Counted from the stretch's first letter, positions 33,863 to 43,731 are shown. The stretch is DNA of 64,000 nucleotides from Pandoraea sputorum (GCF_000814845.2 NZ_CP010431.2:1364001-1428000); one strand, 5' to 3'. Notes: generated from the sequence alone by a model not told the origin. Translations and numbers: made by a program.

Positions 33863-35340
33863 TGATTGCGCTTCTCTTCGTACATCAGGAGGTCGGCGCG
33901 CTGGATCGTGGCTTCGAGCCGTTCGCCAGCTTCGCACGTCGCCATCCCCATCGAGAACGACAGCGGTGTGCCGGGGTAGAACGAGTTGTTCAGTTCCACG
34001 AGCTGACGAATGCTCTCGATCATGGCGGCACCGCCCGTCTCGTCGGTCGACGGCAGCAGCAGTGCGAATTCGTCGCCACCGATGCGGGCCGCGATCTGAG
34101 GTGCAGCGACCGCCTTACCCAGCACTTCGCCCGCGCGACGCAGCAGGGCGTCGCCAGCGGCGTGGCCTAACTGATCGTTCACCGCCTTCAGGCCGTTCAG
34201 ATCGGCAACCACCACCGTTACCGGATACGGGCCCTTGCGTTCGAGCCGGTTGAGTTCGTCTACATAGAACGATCGGTTGCGCAGTTTGGTGAGCACATCG
34301 TGCTTGCCGAGGAATTCCAGATACGACTCGGCCTTCTTGCGCGCGGTGATGTCGGTGAGCGCAACGAGCACGAGATCCCAGCGCGATTCGTGTCCGGGTA
34401 GCACCGCGAATTGCAGATGGACGTTGATCTCGTTGCCGTCGAGCGCGTAGTTCACGACTTCGCGTTGCTGAAAGAGCTTGTTCTCCCACAGGTCGATCAA
34501 CTGCTCGCGGAAGTTGTGACGCATGTCGTCGCGGAACACGTCGGGTAGCCGACCGAGCAGGGTGGCCTTGTCGGGTGCAACGAACATCGCCAGCGTATGA
34601 CGGTTCACGTCGAGCACATCGATTTCCTGCATGCAGCGCTCGACGAACTCCGGGTGCACGTCGGTGAACGTGCGGAAGTCGGTGATGCCGCGCGCGCGTG
34701 CGTCGTCGAGGAGTAATTTGATCGCGCTGAAATCTTCGACCCACAGCGAGACCGGCGAATACTCGAACAGTCCTCGGGCGTATTGCTCGCCCATGGTGAC
34801 GCGCTCGCGGGCGTGCTCCAGTTCGGTTACGTTCTCCAGCGAGATCAGCACGCGGTCGAGCGTGGCTTCATGACCGGGCAGGACGGAGCCGTTCAGCAAT
34901 ACATCCAGACGGCGGCCGTCGAGCGTGTAATTGACGGTCTTGCTCGTGAAATGGGTGTGGCCGTCCCACAGTTGGCAAAGCTCTTCGATGTGCGTCTTGA
35001 GCATGTCGTCGCGGAACACGCGCGACAGGTTGGCGACGAGTTCATCGAGCGTGGGCGCGTTGAACATCGCGAGGGTCCGGCGATTGACCTTGATGACGCG
35101 AATGCGTTGGGAACACTGCGAGACGTGCGCCGGATCGGCTTTGAAGTGTGCGCGCAGATCGACCACGCCCTGCGCACGCCATTCGTCAAACAATCGCTTC
35201 ACGCCGCTGAAGTCTTCGAGCCACAGAGAGACGGGCGCGAGGTCGAACATCAGGGCGTCGTCGGTGACGCCAGCCGCCGATGTCCCGGCGGTGGCGGATG
35301 TCGCGTTAGGCGAAGGTACGGCGGGCATGGCGTCCGGCAT
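33790..35340 (-). CDS. PAS-PAS-GGDEF diguanylate cyclase
   Basis: The protein has 516 residues. Two near-identical PAS-like sensor modules (residues ~28-185 and ~190-335) each contain PVSLW[LV]EDFS, VNR[RH]TLAMF and LPGHE[AS], showing an internal duplication. A GGDEF domain follows (DVLTKLRNRSFYVDELNRL near 350; ARIGGDEFALLLP near 430). The active site is intact. The usual allosteric RxxD inhibitory site five residues before GGDEF is absent (AAPQ). It would make c-di-GMP from two GTP in the cytoplasm. No transmembrane segment is seen. The tail overlaps the LysR gene. Confidence 0.87.
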   Translation of the reverse strand: MPDAMPAVPSPNATSATAGTSAAGVTDDALMFDLAPVSLWLEDFSGVKRLFDEWRAQGVVDLRAHFKADPAHVSQCSQRIRVIKVNRRTLAMFNAPTLDELVANLSRVFRDDMLKTHIEELCQLWDGHTHFTSKTVNYTLDGRRLDVLLNGSVLPGHEATLDRVLISLENVTELEHARERVTMGEQYARGLFEYSPVSLWVEDFSAIKLLLDDARARGITDFRTFTDVHPEFVERCMQEIDVLDVNRHTLAMFVAPDKATLLGRLPDVFRDDMRHNFREQLIDLWENKLFQQREVVNYALDGNEINVHLQFAVLPGHESRWDLVLVALTDITARKKAESYLEFLGKHDVLTKLRNRSFYVDELNRLERKGPYPVTVVVADLNGLKAVNDQLGHAAGDALLRRAGEVLGKAVAAPQIAARIGGDEFALLLPSTDETGGAAMIESIRQLVELNNSFYPGTPLSFSMGMATCEAGERLEATIQRADLLMYEEKRNHYAGSVNERRVLDGAPSGKTGRGT

Positions 35341-35437
35341 GTGTCACCTGGTCTGTTATGTCTGTTTTAGCCCGCCATTTTACGTTCAAACGATTTGCAA
35401 GCTGTCCTGACTTCGTGCGATTTCGCGCTGCGTCGAA

Positions 35438-35902
35438 TTACAGCAGCGGCGCACCGGTATCGCGTTTGACTTCGCGCAGGGAAAGCATCGACTCGATGGA
35501 CGACACGCCGGGCAGGGCGCGCAACACATCGCGCGTGAAACTGCCGTAATCGTCGAGGTCGGTGGCGACCACGCCGAGCAGATAGTCGGCACTGCCGGAG
35601 ATGTTGTGGCACGACACGATACGGTCGATGGCCTGCACTTCCCGCTCGAACTGCTCGGACAGGGCGCGATCATGCACCGCGAAGCGCACGTGGACGAAAG
35701 CGGTCACGCCCAGGCCCAGCGCACGGTGCGAGAGTTCGGCGCGGTAGCCGGTGATGTAGCCCTCGGCTTCGAGACGCTTGAGGCGTCGTGCACACGGCGT
35801 TTCGGAAAGCGACACACGCTCGGCAAGGCGGGCGTTGGAAATGCGGCCATCGCGTTGGACGATGGCGAGAATTGCCCGATCGATCGCGTCGAGTTCGTTC
35901 AT
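35438..35902 (-). CDS. Lrp/AsnC-family transcriptional regulator
   Basis: The protein has 154 residues from ATG 35902; the frame extends upstream without support. The HTH is LDAIDRAILAIVQRDGRISNARLAERV, then LSETPCARRLKRLEAEGYI. The RAM domain has IVSCHNISGSADYLLGVV near residue 92. It is divergent from a LysE exporter, the classical arrangement for Lrp-type control of amino-acid export. The 267-bp gap is AT-rich (TTTATTTGGG near 36080). Confidence 0.9.
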   Translation of the reverse strand: MNELDAIDRAILAIVQRDGRISNARLAERVSLSETPCARRLKRLEAEGYITGYRAELSHRALGLGVTAFVHVRFAVHDRALSEQFEREVQAIDRIVSCHNISGSADYLLGVVATDLDDYGSFTRDVLRALPGVSSIESMLSLREVKRDTGAPLL

Positions 35903-36169
35903 TGTGGGTATCCCGCTACAAAATCTGCTGCAAAGATGGCATTCCACCACGATATGGAAGGAGGGGAAAGTGTTTCCCTCGTCCGTTTGGATTAAGCCGC
36001 TCGGCAGTGAGCAAAAGTAGGGTGTGGTGTTTTTTGTCGATAGCGAATGAATAGTGGCGTAATACACCAATAATATGAATTTATTTGGGTGGAAAACGCC
36101 ATGTATCGCTCATCCAATGGCGAGATCATGAAGCTCATTTTCATCCGCTTTCGTTCATTGGGGAAAAAC

Positions 36170-36799
36170 ATGGTCTCGCCGCAGTTGCTCACCGTCTTCA
36201 TTGGCGCGCTGGTTGTCGTCTACGCGCTGCCCGGTCCTGATATGGCGGTAGTGATGCAAACGAGCATGACGCGAGGCACGCGACACGGACTTGCCACGGC
36301 CGCCGGTCTGGCGCTGGCGCGTGCCGCGCACGTGACGCTCTCGGCTTGCGGCGTGGCGGCGCTGCTGCGCGCCGCGCCGTGGCTGTTCGAGACGGTGCGC
36401 ATTGTTGGGGCTGTCTACCTTGCATGGGTGGCTATCCAGATCTGGCGCTCGCCAGCGTTCGGGGTGAAGGCCGTGGCCGCGGCAGACGATGCCGCGCCGC
36501 CGCTCTCCCATGCGTTCCGCCGTGGCGTGCTGTCCAGCGTGCTCAACCCCAAGGCGCTGCTGTTCTGTTCCGTGCTCCTGCCACAGTTCGTCCGCCCTGA
36601 AGCGGGTCCGGTGTGGACGCAAGTGCTCGAACTCGGCGTGCTGCTGCTGGTCGTCGGGGCGATGTTCGACGTCGCGCTTTCGTTCGGTGCAGCGCGCATC
36701 GCGAACTGGCTGCGCACCCGGCCGCTTGCACAAAAAGTACAACGCTGGTCGTTCGGCGCGGCGCTCATGGCATTCGCCGTACGACTGTCGCTCGACTAA
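36170..36799 (+). CDS. LysE-family amino-acid exporter
   Basis: The protein has 209 residues from ATG 36170, with GGGGA upstream; the longer frame from 36089 lacks support. It has six hydrophobic segments; the N-terminal ALPGPDMAVVMQTSMTRGTRHG (first 22, key LPGPD and RG) and SSVLNPKALLFCSVLLPQF near residue 120 are RhtB/LysE hallmarks. It would export an amino acid such as homoserine, threonine or lysine. The divergent Lrp gene likely regulates it. Confidence 0.9.
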   Translation: MVSPQLLTVFIGALVVVYALPGPDMAVVMQTSMTRGTRHGLATAAGLALARAAHVTLSACGVAALLRAAPWLFETVRIVGAVYLAWVAIQIWRSPAFGVKAVAAADDAAPPLSHAFRRGVLSSVLNPKALLFCSVLLPQFVRPEAGPVWTQVLELGVLLLVVGAMFDVALSFGAARIANWLRTRPLAQKVQRWSFGAALMAFAVRLSLD

Positions 36800-37309
36800 A
36801 AAGCCGGGCACAATACATCTCACCTACATCACCTTCCGGCGATTGCACCAAACGAGTGCATTTCGCTGCGACACGGCAAATTGGGGTGCGACACAACGTC
36901 GCACCCATTGAATTCCCAGAACCTTCCCGCATTGCTGCATTGCACAGCGTTTACCGTCAAAAAGGTGCCGATCTGCTCGGAAATCGACGCGCGCGTACGC
37001 GTGAAGGCCGCGCGACACATTGTCGCGCAGGCGGGTGTGCGATGTCCGGCCTAATTAAACTTCGGCATAATGCCGCACCGTGATGGAAGTAAAAGACAAG
37101 AAGTCGGACAGTGACTTGAGGTCTGCGGGCGGCAATCCGCCCCGGTTCCCGTCTTTTCGATGACACAGTCGTCGTAGTTCGACCGGTGCAATACCGGCGA
37201 GACGACTGCTCCCGTCCCACCTAACCCTTGCCAACCTCCTGCGACCCTGCATCAGGCCGGTAAGCCCGTGTTGCGCCGTTCGCTGGCCAACTCAACCCTG
37301 TCGTGTGAC
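36800..37309. other. Gene-free region upstream of the cyo operon
   Basis: 510 bp with no convincing gene. A perfect 9-bp hairpin, GGGTGCGAC (36884-36892), ACAAC, GTCGCACCC (36898-36906), lies 85 bp after the LysE gene and may end its transcript. A -10-like CATAAT lies near 37064. The rest presumably holds the cyo promoter and leader. I see no known riboswitch. Confidence 0.6.
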
Positions 37310-38368
37310 ATGAAGAAACACAGAAACCCGCGATTGTTTAGGCTGCTCGCCTTGTGCTCGCCGCTGCTTTTGGCAGGCTGCGACATGACGCTGCTCGACC
37401 CTAAGGGGCAGATCGGAATTGAGAATAAGAACCTGATCCTCACGGCCACCTGGCTGATGTTGATCGTGGTGATTCCGGTCATTCTGATGACGCTTTGGTT
37501 TGCGTGGAAGTACCGCGCATCCAACAAGACGGCGCGCTATGAGCCGAATTGGTCGCACTCGACGGCCATTGAGGTCGTGGTCTGGCTCGTGCCGATCATC
37601 ATCATTGCGATCCTCGCGCGCATCACCTGGGTCTCCACCCACGAACTCGATCCGTACAAGCCGCTGGAAAGCGACGTGAAGCCGATTACGGTCGAAGTGG
37701 TGGCGTTGAACTACAAGTGGTTGTTCATCTACCCGGAACAGGGCATTGCGTCGATCAACGAACTGGCCGTTCCTGTCGATGTCCCGGTGAATTTCAAGAT
37801 CACCTCGGAATCGATCATGAACTCGTTCTTCATTCCGCAATTGGGTAGCCAGGTCTACTCGATGGCCGGTATGGAAACGAAGCTGCACCTGATCGCCAAC
37901 CACGTCGGCTCGTACGACGGGATTTCGGCGAACTACAGCGGCGGCGGCTTCTCGGGCATGCGTTTCAAGACGCTGGCGATGACGGACGGCGACTTCCAGC
38001 AATGGGTCACGAAGGTGCGCGAGTCGAAGAAGGTGCTCGACAAGGACGCCTACGCCTCGCTGGTGCCGATGAGCGAGAACACGCCGGTCACGTACTACAG
38101 CTCGGTCGACGCGAAGATGTTCCAGTCGATCGTGCACGCCCCGATGGCATCGGGCATGGCTCAGCAGCATGAAGGCCATGAAAATCACGGTGCCATGGAA
38201 ATGAAGGGCATGGACATGAAGATGGAAATGAAGGGCGCGGGCACCGACGCCGCAACGGCTCCGGCCGCTGCAGCCAATGTGCAAGGCCAGTCGATGACCA
38301 TGGCCATGGACGCCGGCGCGCACGCGATGCACGCCGCCGGTCCGGCTGCGCACGCGCATAAGGAGTAA
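37310..38368 (+). CDS. cyoA: Cytochrome bo3 ubiquinol oxidase subunit II
   Basis: The protein has 352 residues from ATG 37310; a GTG at 37268 would add 14. A lipoprotein signal ends in the lipobox LLLAGC (Cys ~24), followed by MTLLDPKGQIG, the diagnostic CyoA start. Two transmembrane helices come next, then a periplasmic cupredoxin domain without CuA ligands (NYKWLFIYPEQ), as in quinol oxidases. An extended C-terminal tail is unusually rich in His and Met (HEGHENH; MEMKGMDMKMEMKG; HAMHAAGPAAHAH). It is first of cyoABCD, which couples ubiquinol oxidation to proton pumping and O2 reduction. Confidence 0.95.
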   Translation: MKKHRNPRLFRLLALCSPLLLAGCDMTLLDPKGQIGIENKNLILTATWLMLIVVIPVILMTLWFAWKYRASNKTARYEPNWSHSTAIEVVVWLVPIIIIAILARITWVSTHELDPYKPLESDVKPITVEVVALNYKWLFIYPEQGIASINELAVPVDVPVNFKITSESIMNSFFIPQLGSQVYSMAGMETKLHLIANHVGSYDGISANYSGGGFSGMRFKTLAMTDGDFQQWVTKVRESKKVLDKDAYASLVPMSENTPVTYYSSVDAKMFQSIVHAPMASGMAQQHEGHENHGAMEMKGMDMKMEMKGAGTDAATAPAAAANVQGQSMTMAMDAGAHAMHAAGPAAHAHKE

Positions 38369-38374
38369 TCAACA

Positions 38375-40363
38375 ATGTCAGCACTGTTTGGCAAACTGAC
38401 TCTCGAAGCCATCCCGTACCACGAGCCGATCATCGTCGGCGCGGTCGGCATGATGGTGCTGGGCGGGTTGGGCATTTTTGCCCTGCTCACCTACTTCGGT
38501 AAGTGGAAGTATCTGTGGAACGAGTGGGTCACGTCGGTCGATCACAAGAAGATCGGCGTGATGTACGTGCTCGTCGCGCTCGTCATGCTGTTGCGCGGCT
38601 TTGCCGACGCCATCATGATGCGTACCCAGTTGGCGCTCGCGCACAACTCGCCGGGCATTCTCCCGCCGGATCACTACGACCAGATCTTCACCGCCCACGG
38701 CGTGATCATGATCTTCTTCGTGGCGATGCCTTTCATGACGGGTCTCGTGAACCTCGTGGTGCCGCTGCAAATCGGCGCGCGCGACGTGGCCTTCCCGTTC
38801 CTGAACACGCTGTCGTTCTGGCTGTTTGCCGCCGGCGCCGTGCTGGTGAACCTGTCGCTGGGCGTGGGTGAATTCGCACGTACGGGCTGGCTGGCTTACC
38901 CGCCGCTTTCGGGCATTCAGTACAGCCCGGGCGTGGGGGTGGATTACTACATCTGGGCCTTGCAGATTTCAGGTCTGGGGACGTTGCTCACGGGTGTGAA
39001 CTTCGTCGTCACGATTCTGAAGATGCGCGCACCGGGCATGAACCTGATGAAGATGCCGATCTTCACGTGGACGTCCCTGTGCACGATGGTGCTGGTGTGC
39101 GCTGCGTTCCCGGTCCTGACCGTGACGCTGGGCCTGCTCTCGCTGGATCGCTACCTCGACTTCCATTTCTTCACGAATGAGTTGGGCGGCAATCCGATGA
39201 TGTACATCAACCTGATCTGGATCTGGGGTCACCCTGAGGTGTACATCCTGATCTTGCCGGCGTTCGGTATCTTCTCGGAAATCATCTCGACGTTCTCGGG
39301 CAAGAAGCTGTTCGGCTACAAGTCGATGGTGTACGCCACGGCCGCGATCATGGTGCTGTCGTTCCTCGTGTGGGCGCACCACTTCTTCACGATGGGCTCG
39401 GGCGCAAGCGTGAACGCGTTCTTCGGTATCGCGACGATGATCATCTCGATCCCGACTGGCGTGAAGATCTTCAACTGGCTGTTCACGATGTACCGTGGTC
39501 GCGTGCAAATGACGACGCCGGTGCTGTGGACGCTGGGCTTCATCGTCACTTTCGTGATCGGTGGTATGACCGGCGTGTTGCTGGCCGTGCCGGGCGCAGA
39601 CTTCGTGCTGCACAACTCGCTGTTCCTGATTGCTCACTTCCATAACGTGATCATCGGTGGCGTGCTGTTCGGTTACATCGCCGGTATGAACTACTGGTTC
39701 CCGAAGGCCTTCGGCTTCAAGCTCGACGAGCGTCTGGGCAAGGCAAGCTTCTGGTGCTGGCTGATCGGCTTCTACCTCGCATTCATGCCGCTGTACGTGC
39801 TCGGCCTGATGGGCATGACCCGTCGTCTGAACCACTACGACAACCCGGCATGGCAGCCGTGGCTGATCGCTGCGCTGATCGGTGCACTGTTCATCGCTGC
39901 CGGTATCGGCTTCCAGGTGCTGCAACTGGTCGTGTCGATCAAGAACCGCAAGGCGCTGGCCGACACCACGGGTGACCCCTGGAATGGCCGTACGCTGGAG
40001 TGGATGACGTCGTCGCCGCCGCAGTTCTACAACTTTGCCGAAGAGCCGCGCGTGCATGACATCGACGAGCTGGCTTATCGCAAGGAACACGGCATCAAGA
40101 GCGATCTGAAGACGAGCTACGCCCCGATTCACATGCCGAAGAACACCGGCGCCGGTTTCATCATCAGTGCGTTCTCGCTGGTGTTCGGTTTCGCCGCCAT
40201 CTGGCACATCTGGTGGCTGGCTATCGTTGGCTTCGTGGGCATGATCGTGACGTTCATCTGCCGCAGCAACAACGATTCGATCGACTACTACGTGCAGTCG
40301 CCGGAAGTGGTGGCCATTGAATCGGCTCACCATCAGGCACTGGCCGCAGCAGCAAAGGCTTAA
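38375..40363 (+). CDS. cyoB: Cytochrome bo3 ubiquinol oxidase subunit I
   Basis: The protein has 662 residues, the full CyoB length with 15 helices. All haem-copper ligands are visible: FTAHGVIM (haem b His), [10 protein letters not shown] (CuB His with cross-linked Tyr and the proton-channel Glu), WAHHFF (CuB pair) and [10 protein letters not shown] (haem o and b His). It contains the catalytic O2-reducing centre. It is 6 bp after cyoA and 2 bp before cyoC, so the operon is tight. Confidence 0.97.
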   Translation: MSALFGKLTLEAIPYHEPIIVGAVGMMVLGGLGIFALLTYFGKWKYLWNEWVTSVDHKKIGVMYVLVALVMLLRGFADAIMMRTQLALAHNSPGILPPDHYDQIFTAHGVIMIFFVAMPFMTGLVNLVVPLQIGARDVAFPFLNTLSFWLFAAGAVLVNLSLGVGEFARTGWLAYPPLSGIQYSPGVGVDYYIWALQISGLGTLLTGVNFVVTILKMRAPGMNLMKMPIFTWTSLCTMVLVCAAFPVLTVTLGLLSLDRYLDFHFFTNELGGNPMMYINLIWIWGHPEVYILILPAFGIFSEIISTFSGKKLFGYKSMVYATAAIMVLSFLVWAHHFFTMGSGASVNAFFGIATMIISIPTGVKIFNWLFTMYRGRVQMTTPVLWTLGFIVTFVIGGMTGVLLAVPGADFVLHNSLFLIAHFHNVIIGGVLFGYIAGMNYWFPKAFGFKLDERLGKASFWCWLIGFYLAFMPLYVLGLMGMTRRLNHYDNPAWQPWLIAALIGALFIAAGIGFQVLQLVVSIKNRKALADTTGDPWNGRTLEWMTSSPPQFYNFAEEPRVHDIDELAYRKEHGIKSDLKTSYAPIHMPKNTGAGFIISAFSLVFGFAAIWHIWWLAIVGFVGMIVTFICRSNNDSIDYYVQSPEVVAIESAHHQALAAAAKA

Positions 40364-40365
40364 TC

Positions 40366-40992
40366 ATGACGAGCGAAGTTCTCAAACACACGGGCGCGCA
40401 TGCCGATGCGCATGCGCACGACCACGCGCACCACGACACCGGCGGCAACACGATCTTCGGTTTCTGGGTGTACCTGATGACCGACCTGGTGCTGTTCGCC
40501 AGCCTGTTCGCCACCTTCGCGGTGCTGCGTGACTCGACGGCGGGCGGCCCCACGGGCAAGGAACTGTTCGACCTGAAGTTCGTGCTGGTCGAAACGTTCA
40601 TCCTGCTGTTCTCGTCGATCACCTATGGCTTCGCCATGATCGGCCTGCACAACGGCAAGAAGGGCGCCGTGATGGGCTGGCTGGCCATCACGTGGCTGCT
40701 GGGCGCAGGCTTTATCGCGATGGAACTCTATGAATTCCATCACCTGATCCTCGAAGGCGCAGGTCCGAACCGTAGCGGTTTCCTGTCGTCGTTCTTCGCA
40801 CTGGTGGCGACTCACGGTCTGCACGTGGCCTCGGGCCTGCTGTGGATGGCCGTGCTGATGTTCCAGATCGCCAAGAAGGGCCTGACGTCGACCAACACGA
40901 CGCGTCTGCAGTGCCTCTCGCTGTTCTGGCACTTCTTGGACGTGGTGTGGATCGGCGTGTTCACGGTCGTGTACCTGATGGGAGCGATGTAA
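40366..40992 (+). CDS. cyoC: Cytochrome bo3 ubiquinol oxidase subunit III
   Basis: The protein has 208 residues with five helices, including [18 protein letters not shown] and [17 protein letters not shown], matching CyoC. The N-terminal 25 residues are strongly His-rich ([17 protein letters not shown]), more so than in E. coli. Subunit III stabilises the oxidase. It overlaps cyoD by one base (TAATG). Confidence 0.95.
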   Translation: MTSEVLKHTGAHADAHAHDHAHHDTGGNTIFGFWVYLMTDLVLFASLFATFAVLRDSTAGGPTGKELFDLKFVLVETFILLFSSITYGFAMIGLHNGKKGAVMGWLAITWLLGAGFIAMELYEFHHLILEGAGPNRSGFLSSFFALVATHGLHVASGLLWMAVLMFQIAKKGLTSTNTTRLQCLSLFWHFLDVVWIGVFTVVYLMGAM

Positions 40993-41356
40993 TGAGCAAT
41001 ACCAAATCGGTGCAATCGCACGGCCACGACGCTGGCCACAACGCAGCCGGTGGTAGCCACGGTAGCGTGAAGTCGTACCTGATCGGCTTCGTGCTCGCCG
41101 TGATCCTGACGGTTATCCCGTTCAAGCTGGTGATGGACGGCACGATGCCCCGTCGACGGTGCTCCCGCTGATTCTTGGCGCAGCGCTGATCCAGATCATC
41201 GTCCACCTGATCTACTTCCTGCACATGGACCGCTCGTCGGAACAACGCTGGAATGTGATGGCGTTCCTGTTCACCGTGCTGATCGTCGCCATCGTGCTCG
41301 TCGGCTCGCTGTGGATCATGCACAACGCCAACTCGCTGATGATGCCGGGGATGTAA
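40992..41356 (+). pseudogene. cyoD: Cytochrome bo3 ubiquinol oxidase subunit IV, frameshifted as given
   Basis: The frame from ATG 40992 gives [16 protein letters not shown] and [20 protein letters not shown], clearly CyoD, but runs into PRRRCSR and a stop at 41171. The normal continuation ([14 protein letters not shown], then IYFLHMDRSSEQRWN and VGSLWIMHNANS to the stop at 41356) lies in another frame. One C appears to be missing from the CCCC run at 41148-41151. All else is intact, so a sequencing or assembly error is as likely as a real mutation. If real, the oxidase would lack a full subunit IV, which aids assembly. Confidence 0.9.
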
Positions 41357-41391
41357 GTCTCGGAACTTGCCAGTAGTCTTCGGCAAGTGCG

Positions 41392-41428
41392 AAAGGCGGC
41401 TTTGGGGTGTTCCGGGCCGCCTTTTTTT
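41392..41428 (+). terminator. Rho-independent terminator of the cyo operon
   Basis: AAAGGCGGC (41392-41400) with GCCGCC (41416-41421) and a T7 tract, 36 bp after cyoD. Confidence 0.88.
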
Positions 41429-41451
41429 GTTTGTTGGTTTCTGTGGTGCGC

Positions 41452-41487
41452 AAAAAGGGCAATTCGACTAATCGAATTGCCCTTTTT
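41452..41487. terminator. Long bidirectional hairpin
   Basis: AAAAAGGGCAATTCGA (41452-41467), loop CTAA, TCGAATTGCCCTTTTT (41472-41487): a 16-bp perfect stem with A and T tracts, able to end transcription in both directions. Confidence 0.85.
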
Positions 41488-41665
41488 GCTCACGCGCTAT
41501 CTGTTCGTCGACACCGCCCGCCATTCCACCCCCACCACCCTTGACTCACCCCCGAACCCGCGGCGCTCGCCGGTACCCTGACTCCGCTCCACCTGAAAGT
41601 CGCTCCGTCAGGGCACCGACAATCGCCGCTCACTTATCCTGTGCGGTCACCGGCCTCGCTTTCGC

Positions 41666-43450
41666 TTAACCATGCGGTGGCTTGTCGTCCGGAGGCGTAT
41701 CCGAGGTTGGGGCCGCCAGTATTACTCCCGGGCGCACCGGTAGGTCCGGGCGAATGCCCAGCAAGGGCAGCGCCTGTGATGCAATCTCCGCAAACGCCGG
41801 GCCCGCCGCCTGCCCGCCAAAGTGCTGCGATGCCTTCGGCTCATCCACCGACACCGCTATCACCAAACGCGGTGCCGATAACGGCGCGATCCCTACGAAC
41901 GATGCCCGGTACTTTGAGTGGTCGTAGCCATGTGCGCCCGCTTTGTAGGCCGTGCCCGTCTTTCCGCCAATGCTGTATCCCGCCACCTGCGCCGTCGTTG
42001 CCGTCCCGCCCGTATCCACCACAGCGGCCAACATCTTGCGCATCTCGGACGCCGTGTGCGCATCGATCACCCGCACACCCTCAGGCTGCACCGGGGTGTC
42101 CGGCTTGATGATGGAAATGGGGACCATCACGCCATCGTTCGCGAAGATTGTGTACGCTCGGGCCAACTGGAATAGCGACGCTGAAATCCCATAGCCGTAC
42201 GCCATCGTCGCCTGCTCGATCCGTCGCCACGACTTGTATGGACGCAGACGGCCCGACACCGCGCCAGGGAAGCCCAGCTTCGGCTGCTGCCCCAGACCAA
42301 TCTCGGTGAACATGTCCCACATCTCTTCCGCACGCAACATCGTCGACACCTTCGTCATACCGATGTTGCTCGACTTCTGAATGACACCCGCCGCCGTCAG
42401 CGTGCCGTTCGCACTGTCGTCGCTGATCGTCGCCCCCTCGAAGACATATCGGCCGGGGCCGGTGTCGATGAGCGTCGTCGGCGTCAGGCGATGCAGGTCC
42501 AGCGCCAGCGCCATCGTGAATGGCTTGAGAATCGATCCGGGCTCGAAGACGTCAGTGAATACGCGGTTGCGCAACTGTTCACCCGTCAAATGCTCCCGGT
42601 CGTTCGGGTTGTACGTCGGCAAGTTGGCCAGTGCCAGCACCTGTCCCGTCTTGGCGTCGATGACCACCGCCATCGCCGCCTTCGCGCCCGTGCGATCCAG
42701 CGCATTCTTCAACGCCTCGTAAGCGATGTACTGCACGCGGGTGTCGAGCGTCAGACGAATGTCCTTGCCATCGCGCGGCGGACTGGAGTCGTCGAGATCC
42801 TGAATCGTTCGGCCGATGCGATCCTTGATCACTCGCCGCACACCCGCCGCGCCTTCGAGCAGCGGCTCCTCGCCCAGCTCCATGCCTTCCTGTCCCTTGT
42901 CCTCGACATTGGTAAAGCCAACCACGTGCGCGGCCACTTCACCTTCGGGGTAGAAGCGCTTGTATTCGCTACTCTCATAGACGCCGGGAATGCCCAGTGC
43001 TTCGACCTGCTTGCCGATCTCCGGCGACACCTGACGCTTTACATAGACGAACTTCTTCTCGCCAATGAGCTTGGTGCGCAGTTCTTTCGCAGGAATGTCG
43101 AGCAGCTTGCTGGCCTTCTGGACGTCGCTGTCGGAAAGGTCGTCCGGCACTTCGGCAGGGACGGCCCAGATGGTGCGCATCGGCAGACTGGTCGCGAGTA
43201 CGCGGCCGTCGCGATCCTCGATTTTGCCCCGCACACCCGGCATGACGATGGCGTGCTCGTAACGCTTTTCACCCTGCGCGATGTAGAAACTGTTGCCCGG
43301 CCCGGCAATCCAGAACGCCCGGACGACCAACCCGATAAAGGCGATCGTGATGACGATGACGATGAATTTGGAGCGCCATAACGACATGCGCGATTGCAAA
43401 ACAGGACTGGCGGCGAACGTGACGTCCTTGGGCTGGCGATTCTTTTGCAT
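41666..43450 (-). CDS. ftsI: FtsI-type penicillin-binding protein (class B transpeptidase)
   Basis: The protein has 594 residues from ATG 43450. A short cytoplasmic tail and one transmembrane anchor (FIVIVITIAFIGLVVRAFWIAG) are followed by a PBP dimerisation domain (DRDGRVLATSLPMRTIWAVP) and transpeptidase domain. The active-site motifs are complete: EPGSILKP (SxxK), SSNIGM (SxN) and GGKTGT (KTG). This is the PBP3/FtsI architecture that cross-links septal peptidoglycan. It is outside any dcw (division and cell wall) cluster here, so it is probably an additional PBP3-like copy. Whether it replaces the main FtsI is unknown. Confidence 0.88.
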   Translation of the reverse strand: MQKNRQPKDVTFAASPVLQSRMSLWRSKFIVIVITIAFIGLVVRAFWIAGPGNSFYIAQGEKRYEHAIVMPGVRGKIEDRDGRVLATSLPMRTIWAVPAEVPDDLSDSDVQKASKLLDIPAKELRTKLIGEKKFVYVKRQVSPEIGKQVEALGIPGVYESSEYKRFYPEGEVAAHVVGFTNVEDKGQEGMELGEEPLLEGAAGVRRVIKDRIGRTIQDLDDSSPPRDGKDIRLTLDTRVQYIAYEALKNALDRTGAKAAMAVVIDAKTGQVLALANLPTYNPNDREHLTGEQLRNRVFTDVFEPGSILKPFTMALALDLHRLTPTTLIDTGPGRYVFEGATISDDSANGTLTAAGVIQKSSNIGMTKVSTMLRAEEMWDMFTEIGLGQQPKLGFPGAVSGRLRPYKSWRRIEQATMAYGYGISASLFQLARAYTIFANDGVMVPISIIKPDTPVQPEGVRVIDAHTASEMRKMLAAVVDTGGTATTAQVAGYSIGGKTGTAYKAGAHGYDHSKYRASFVGIAPLSAPRLVIAVSVDEPKASQHFGGQAAGPAFAEIASQALPLLGIRPDLPVRPGVILAAPTSDTPPDDKPPHG

Positions 43451-43572
43451 GGCGCTCGCGGGGCGAATGAGAGGCTGGTTACAGCAATTAGCAGCAATGA
43501 GCCCGTCAACCAACTATGGCTCAAATTCTAGGCGAGATAGCGTAGCATGCAAGCGACCGTTGCAATAGCGCA

Positions 43573-43595
43573 AAAGCCCCGTCACACGGGGCTTT
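43573..43595 (-). terminator. Hairpin downstream of the DUF3047 gene
   Basis: AAAGCCCCGT (43573-43582), loop CAC, ACGGGGCTTT (43586-43595), 10-bp stem, with TTTTG following on the minus strand. It is about 140 bp past the DUF3047 stop codon. Confidence 0.6.
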
Positions 43596-43731
43596 CAGGG
43601 TTATTTTGGCGTCTTTCGGCACGACATTTTGCATGGGTGTCGGCAGGTGAAACCAAAGGCGGATTTTCGCCCGGTTTGGCGTGACGGTCAGCGCGAGTGT
43701 CAAGGCACTTGTAAGTGTGCTTGCTAACGCG

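Larger units (their letters stand above)
41357..41665. other. Intergenic region between cyoD and the PBP gene
   Basis: 309 bp between convergent genes, holding the two terminators listed separately. The remaining part (41488-41665) shows nothing recognisable. Confidence 0.7.

Noticed and set aside
36829..37020. Small open frames upstream of cyoA
   Set aside because: No SD, no motif and composition of random sequence.
37050..37270. Possible riboswitch before cyoA
   Set aside because: The stem-rich sequence does not match cobalamin, FMN or other known riboswitch cores that I can recognise.
38969..40333. 454-codon open frame on the minus strand
   Set aside because: It is antisense to cyoB, with His/Asp-rich low-complexity translation.
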